Positions 6,957-10,409 of a stretch of 10,409 nucleotides of DNA are shown here, one piece after another. Each line of letters opens with the position of its first letter. Position 1 is the first letter of the stretch. A program made the translations under genes and the position numbers. The stretch is from Fidelibacterota bacterium (GTDB lineage Bacteria; Fidelibacterota; Marinisomatia; Marinisomatales; S15-B10). The stretch lies in the NCBI GenBank assembly GCA_002691365.1, contig NZHL01000018.1, positions 2,865 through 13,273 of the forward strand, given 5' to 3'. Under the pieces are notes generated by a model that did not search any database, was not told the DNA's origin, and was given only the letters and a program-made list of their open reading frames with translations.

Positions 6957-8174
6957 TTGAAATTATTAATGTTGTATGCACCATTTTCAACACATGTAGG
7001 TGCACATTTACATAATTTATTAAGTTATTACCATCATGGTAAACTTGATTGGTATTTTACACCTGAAATTAGAAATCTAAATTTTAATGAGTTTGACAAT
7101 TTTGATGTAGTTGCAATTCATCATTCTATAAGGTATGATCCAAAAAGACACAAAATTTTAAAAAGAAAATTGAATCAATTTTTGGGTAAAAAAATACTTT
7201 TCCTACAAGATGAGTATCTGTATACAGGAAGAAGTATTGAATTTATTCAAGATGTTAATTTTGATTTAGTTTATAGTTGTGTTCCTAAAGAACATATAAA
7301 AAAAATATATGGTAACTCACTTAGTAGTAAAAGAAGATTTGTTTCAATTTTAACAGGTTATGTTAAGGATTGGGAATTAGATCAAAAGTTTATTAAACCA
7401 ATTAAATCTAGAAAGATTGATTTAGGTTATAGAGGAAGAGAACCTGAATATTCTTGGGGAAGTTTAGTAAGAGAAAAGTTTACATTCCCTCAAAAAATAT
7501 TAAAAGAACTTTATAATTCTGAAATCAAAACAGATATTTCATTTAGAGATAAAGACAGAATTTATGGTAAGAAATGGATTGATTTTAATCAAGAGTGCAA
7601 AGCTATGCTAGGTACTGAAAGTGGTTCTAATCTATTTGATTTTAATAATGATTTAATTAAAACTGAAAAAAAATTAAAGTTAAAAAATCCAAATTTAACC
7701 TTTGAAGAATATTTAATAGTTTTAAAATCTATGGGGTATTTTGAGTATGAAAAATTAATGAATGTAATTTCACCAAGAATATTTGAAGCAATTGAAAATA
7801 AAACTTTATTAGTTTTAATGGAGGGAAGATATTCTGATGTAATAACGCCAAAAAAACATTATTTTTCTTTAAAAAAAGATTTATCAAATTTAAATGAAAT
7901 GATAAAATTGCTAAAAGACAATAATAAAATCCAACAAATCGTTGATAGAGCCTATAATGATATTATTTGTTCTGAGAAGTATGGGTATAAAGCTTATGTT
8001 CATAAAATAGAAAAAGAAATATTAAGTTTAACCTTTTCAGATAAAATTAAAAATGAAAAATCAATTTTTTTTCTTATGGCAAGTAAGAAACCAAGGAAAA
8101 ATTTTATATTATATTATTTAATTAAATTATGGTTAATTTCCCCAAAAAGCTTAAGAAAATTTTTCCCAAGGTAG
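6957..8174 (+). CDS. Putative glycosyltransferase, CgeB-like GT-B C-terminal region
   Basis: A 405-residue protein that I recognise only in part. The N-terminal strand KLLMLYAPFSTHVGAHLHNL, split here as KLLMLYAPF and GAHLHNL, looks like the first strand and loop of a GT-B glycosyltransferase. LLVLMEGRYSDVI (284-296), preceded by ISPRIFEAIE (271-280), resembles the 'R.FE..A.G' region of CgeB-type transferases, and FSLKKDLSNLNEMIKLL (303-319) fits the helix after it. The middle holds LGYRGREPEYSWGSLVREKF (156-175) and LGTESGSNLFDFN (218-230), conserved-looking but without a known role to me. The basic, aromatic C-terminal tail (about 369-405) may bind membrane. The start is TTG at 6957; an ATG at 6969 is the alternative and would trim four residues, including half of the first strand. 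There is no good Shine-Dalgarno sequence before either. Confidence 0.68.
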   Translation: MKLLMLYAPFSTHVGAHLHNLLSYYHHGKLDWYFTPEIRNLNFNEFDNFDVVAIHHSIRYDPKRHKILKRKLNQFLGKKILFLQDEYLYTGRSIEFIQDVNFDLVYSCVPKEHIKKIYGNSLSSKRRFVSILTGYVKDWELDQKFIKPIKSRKIDLGYRGREPEYSWGSLVREKFTFPQKILKELYNSEIKTDISFRDKDRIYGKKWIDFNQECKAMLGTESGSNLFDFNNDLIKTEKKLKLKNPNLTFEEYLIVLKSMGYFEYEKLMNVISPRIFEAIENKTLLVLMEGRYSDVITPKKHYFSLKKDLSNLNEMIKLLKDNNKIQQIVDRAYNDIICSEKYGYKAYVHKIEKEILSLTFSDKIKNEKSIFFLMASKKPRKNFILYYLIKLWLISPKSLRKFFPR

Positions 8175-8177
8175 ATT

Positions 8178-8744
8178 ATGAGAATAATTTTAAGAAAATT
8201 AGGTTCTTTAATAAATAATTTTATAATTTTTTTTCGTTCAAAATTTTACAGGTTTATTTTTTCTACATTTCAAAATGGAATTAAAATTGATAAAGATGTA
8301 AAATTTGGTAAAAATGTTAATCTTAGAGTTACTGATGGTGGAAGATTAAAGATTATGAAAGGTGTAAATATTTCATCCAATACATCAATTATAGTACAAA
8401 GTGGTATTCTGAAAATTTTTGATAATGTTTTTATTGGTAATGGTTCAATTATAGTATGTAGAAAATCCATTTTAATTGGTAAAAAAACCCTAGTTTCAGA
8501 ATATGTCACTATTCGTGATCAAGATCATGATTATTCAAATGGAATAATCGAATCAAACAAATTTAAAACATCATCAATTGTTATTGGATCAAATTGCTGG
8601 ATTGGTGCTAAATCAAGTATTCTTCGAGGATCAGTTTTAGGTGATAGTGTTATCATTGGTTCTCATGCACTTGTAAAAAGTAAAATTCCGTCTTTTAATC
8701 TTGCAACTGGAATCCCTGCGATTGTTAAAAAAAGTATCAAATAA
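8178..8744 (+). CDS. Left-handed beta-helix acyltransferase (hexapeptide repeat, WcaF/NodL-like)
   Basis: A 188-residue acyltransferase of the LbetaH family, probably an acetyl-CoA-dependent O-acetyltransferase working on a sugar of this glycan. Imperfect hexapeptide turns run from about residue 36 to 165, for example VKFGKN, VFIGNG, ILIGKK, IVIGSN, CWIGAK, VIIGSH. His117 in IRDQDHDYS is the likely catalytic base, in the loop that interrupts the coil as in related xenobiotic, NodL and WcaF enzymes. The N-terminal 33 residues are basic and aromatic (FIIFFRSKFYRFIF) and may lie on the membrane surface. GIPAIVKKSI ends the protein in the usual family manner ('G.PA...'). AAGG at 8168-8171 with a 6-base spacing supports the start. 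It sits between two glycosyltransferases, 3 bases after one and 2 before the other. Confidence 0.88.
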   Translation: MRIILRKLGSLINNFIIFFRSKFYRFIFSTFQNGIKIDKDVKFGKNVNLRVTDGGRLKIMKGVNISSNTSIIVQSGILKIFDNVFIGNGSIIVCRKSILIGKKTLVSEYVTIRDQDHDYSNGIIESNKFKTSSIVIGSNCWIGAKSSILRGSVLGDSVIIGSHALVKSKIPSFNLATGIPAIVKKSIK

Positions 8745-8746
8745 AT

Positions 8747-9847
8747 ATGAAAATTACAATTATTCTGCCATCATTAGAGATTGGTGGGGCTGAACAACTT
8801 ACCGTAAATCTAATTAATGAATGGATTAAAAAAAAAATTGAGATAGACCTTATTTTATTAACTAACAAAGGAAGTCTATCACAAAAAATAATAAATAAAA
8901 ATACTCTTAAAATTAAATATTTAAATGTTAATAGATTGAAAAATTCCTTTTTACCATTAATAAATATATTAAGAAAAAGTAAACCTGAAATAATCTGGGT
9001 AAATATGTGGCCATTGACATCAATAGCTATTTTATCATGGATATTTTCGGGCCAAAAAGGAAAAATTTTTATAACCGATCATAACTCACTAAAATATCAA
9101 ATAAATAATTATTCAAGATATAAATTTTTAAATAAACTTTTTCTTGGTATTACTTATCGTTTTGCTTGCGGAATTTCTACCGTTTCCAAAGATGTAAGAG
9201 ATGAGTTAAGTAAAATAACTTTTATATCAAAAAAGAAAATTAGTGTTATATATAATCCAGTTGCTGTTGGTAAAAACAAACTAAAAAAATTAATTGGTTC
9301 AAATGAAAAAAAATGGAGTGATAAATTTAAATTAAGATTTTTAAGCGTTGGGAATTTGAAAAAAGAAAAAAATTATCAATGTTTGATTAAAGCTTTTTCA
9401 TTGTTGCCAAAATCACTTGATGCTCAGTTAACAATTTTGGGTGATGGACCTTTAAAAAATCAATTGAATGGATTAATCAATAAATTAAATCTTCAAGATG
9501 AAATTTTTATGCCGGGTCAAGTACTTAATCCATATTCATGGTATAAGTCTGCTGACTTATTTATTTTAAGTTCTGTAAGTGAAGGGTTTGGGAATGTATT
9601 AGTTGAAGCATTAGAGTGTGGATTGCCAATAGTTAGCACTAATTGTTTTGGGGGTCCAAAAGAAATTTTGGAAAATGGTAGATATGGAAAGCTTGTAGAA
9701 GTTAATAATGTAAATGATTTGAAAAATGGTATTATTGAACAATTAAATAAAAAACATGATAAAAAAAAACTTATTGAAAGATCTCAGGACTTTTTAATTT
9801 CTAAGATCTCAGTTGAATATTTATCTTTCTTTGGAACTAAAAAATAA
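8747..9847 (+). CDS. Glycosyltransferase family 4
   Basis: A 366-residue retaining-type GT-B enzyme with a complete family 4 signature set. The N-terminal loop has LEIGGAEQLTVNL (10-22), where the 'GGAE' motif faces the acceptor. VIYNPV (167-172) is the linker. FLSVGNLKKEKNY (198-210) is the usual phosphate-binding strand with Lys208. LTILGDGPL (228-236) and the E-x7-E motif SEGFGNVLVEALECGLPIVST (278-298; Glu279, Glu287) mark the donor site, and GGPKEIL follows. It is predicted cytosolic, with a hydrophobic patch at about 90-101 that could touch the membrane. The donor sugar cannot be read; by context it could add one residue of the repeat or of the linker. Runs of ten A (8828-8837) and nine A (9761-9769) occur inside the gene. 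Confidence 0.92.
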   Translation: MKITIILPSLEIGGAEQLTVNLINEWIKKKIEIDLILLTNKGSLSQKIINKNTLKIKYLNVNRLKNSFLPLINILRKSKPEIIWVNMWPLTSIAILSWIFSGQKGKIFITDHNSLKYQINNYSRYKFLNKLFLGITYRFACGISTVSKDVRDELSKITFISKKKISVIYNPVAVGKNKLKKLIGSNEKKWSDKFKLRFLSVGNLKKEKNYQCLIKAFSLLPKSLDAQLTILGDGPLKNQLNGLINKLNLQDEIFMPGQVLNPYSWYKSADLFILSSVSEGFGNVLVEALECGLPIVSTNCFGGPKEILENGRYGKLVEVNNVNDLKNGIIEQLNKKHDKKKLIERSQDFLISKISVEYLSFFGTKK

Positions 9848-9852
9848 ATACG

Positions 9853-10409
9853 ATGACTTTAAATGAAAAAAAAATATTGATAGTTGGTGGAGCAGGTTTT
9901 GTTGGTAGTAATTTAGCACATTTCATCATTGAAAATTATAATCCTCAGAAAATTTATATTATAGATAATTTATTATCATCAGAGAAAATAAATATACCAA
10001 TGAGTAACAACGTTGAATTTTTGGAAGGATCAGTTTCAGATGACGATATTATAAAATCAATACGAGAAGATATTGAGTATGTTTTTCATTTATCATGTTA
10101 CCATGGAAACCAATCATCAATAGCAAATATTTTTGATGATCATCAAAATAATACTTTAACGAGTTTAAAGTTGTTTAATAGAATTTCAGATTTTAAGTCA
10201 ATAGAAAAAGTTGTTTATTCGGCTGCAGGTTGTGCGGTTGCAGAAAAAACATTTGATTCTGCATATGCAACTGATGAGGATGCATCAGTTTCATTATTTC
10301 ATGACAGTCCTTATTCAATTTCAAAATTAATCGGTGAAATGTATGGTAATTATTTTTTTCAAAAAAATGGTATGCCTTTTGTTAAAGCAAGATTTCAAAA
10401 TGTTTATGG
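9853..10409 (+). CDS. wbmF: NAD-dependent epimerase/dehydratase, WbmF-like extended SDR, 5' part
   Basis: The frame starts at the ATG at 9853, 5 bases after the preceding stop, and runs open to the window end; 185 full codons are visible of a protein that should be near 350 residues or shorter. The Rossmann motif VGGAGFVG (11-18) is followed by Asp39 in IIDNLLSSEKIN. YHGNQSSI (83-90), NNTLTSLKL (99-107), VVYSAAGCAVAEKTFD (120-135) and Tyr154/Lys158 in SPYSISK match my recollection of Bordetella WbmF, the third SDR of the wbm O-antigen locus, better than GalE or RmlB. AGC in place of the usual SSS around the catalytic Ser/Thr is a feature of this subfamily as I remember it. RFQNVYG near the cut end is the normal family continuation. 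Its reaction is not fixed by the sequence. A run of nine A at 9866-9874 covers codons 5 to 8. Confidence 0.82.
   Translation, partial: MTLNEKKILIVGGAGFVGSNLAHFIIENYNPQKIYIIDNLLSSEKINIPMSNNVEFLEGSVSDDDIIKSIREDIEYVFHLSCYHGNQSSIANIFDDHQNNTLTSLKLFNRISDFKSIEKVVYSAAGCAVAEKTFDSAYATDEDASVSLFHDSPYSISKLIGEMYGNYFFQKNGMPFVKARFQNVY

Noticed and set aside
6942..6959. Stop-codon readthrough fusion of the WbmG-like gene and the next gene
   Set aside because: The TAA at 6942-6944 happens to be in frame with the TTG at 6957, but TAA is rarely read through and both proteins have normal ends. The shared phase has a one in three chance.
8270..8509. Minus-strand frame of 79 codons
   Set aside because: It mirrors the hexapeptide repeats of the acyltransferase gene. 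The opposite strand is clearly coding.
9853..10409. UDP-glucose 4-epimerase (GalE) or RmlB
   Set aside because: YHGNQSSI and YSAAGCAVAEKTFD are not GalE or RmlB motifs and fit the WbmF-type subfamily.
1..10409. CRISPR array, insertion sequence, tRNA or rRNA genes
   Set aside because: I saw no regularly spaced repeats, transposase frame with terminal repeats, cloverleaf with a CCA end, or rRNA-like G+C-richer stretch. The window is almost fully coding.

Overview
The window is very AT-rich (roughly a quarter G+C by eye, not counted). All genes lie on the + strand, packed with gaps of 2 to 59 bases or a 4-base overlap. It reads as the interior of one surface-polysaccharide (O-antigen or capsule type) gene cluster, cut at both ends. 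Base composition and gene packing fit a low-GC Gram-negative bacterium; a streamlined marine lineage such as the Pelagibacterales is my best guess, but nothing here fixes the taxon. Strong Shine-Dalgarno sequences are scarce, and two genes appear to start at GTG and TTG. I see no tRNA, rRNA, CRISPR, insertion sequence or transport gene (no Wzx, Wzy or ABC exporter).

Layout: 1-543, the 3' part of an N-acetyl sugar amidotransferase (WbpG/WbuX type). 603-1694, a GT-B glycosyltransferase. 1708-3621, a glutamine-dependent asparagine-synthase-like amidotransferase. 3636-4277, an SGNH hydrolase without a signal peptide. 4282-5052, a formyltransferase with the Asn-His-Asp catalytic set. 5089-6021 and 6018-6944, two overlapping paralogous extended SDRs that I recognise as WbmH-like and WbmG-like. 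6957-8174, a poorly characterised CgeB-like glycosyltransferase. 8178-8744, a left-handed beta-helix acyltransferase. 8747-9847, a family 4 glycosyltransferase. 9853-10409, the 5' part of a third SDR, WbmF-like.

How they work together (inference): the SDR trio plus the asparagine-synthase-like enzyme resembles the Bordetella bronchiseptica/parapertussis wbm O-antigen locus, whose polymer is built from 2,3-diacetamido-2,3-dideoxy-galacturonic acid, partly as the uronamide. The SDRs would interconvert the nucleotide sugar and the AsnB-like enzyme would amidate its carboxylate. The WbpG-like enzyme would turn an acetamido group into an acetamidino group, and the formyltransferase would cap an amino sugar. 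The three glycosyltransferases would assemble the repeat or linker, with the acyltransferase and SGNH protein adding or removing acyl groups. The notable point is the concentration of four nitrogen or acyl modifications (amidine, primary amide, N-formyl, probable acetyl) in one short stretch, with wbmF separated from wbmHG by a three-gene cassette.
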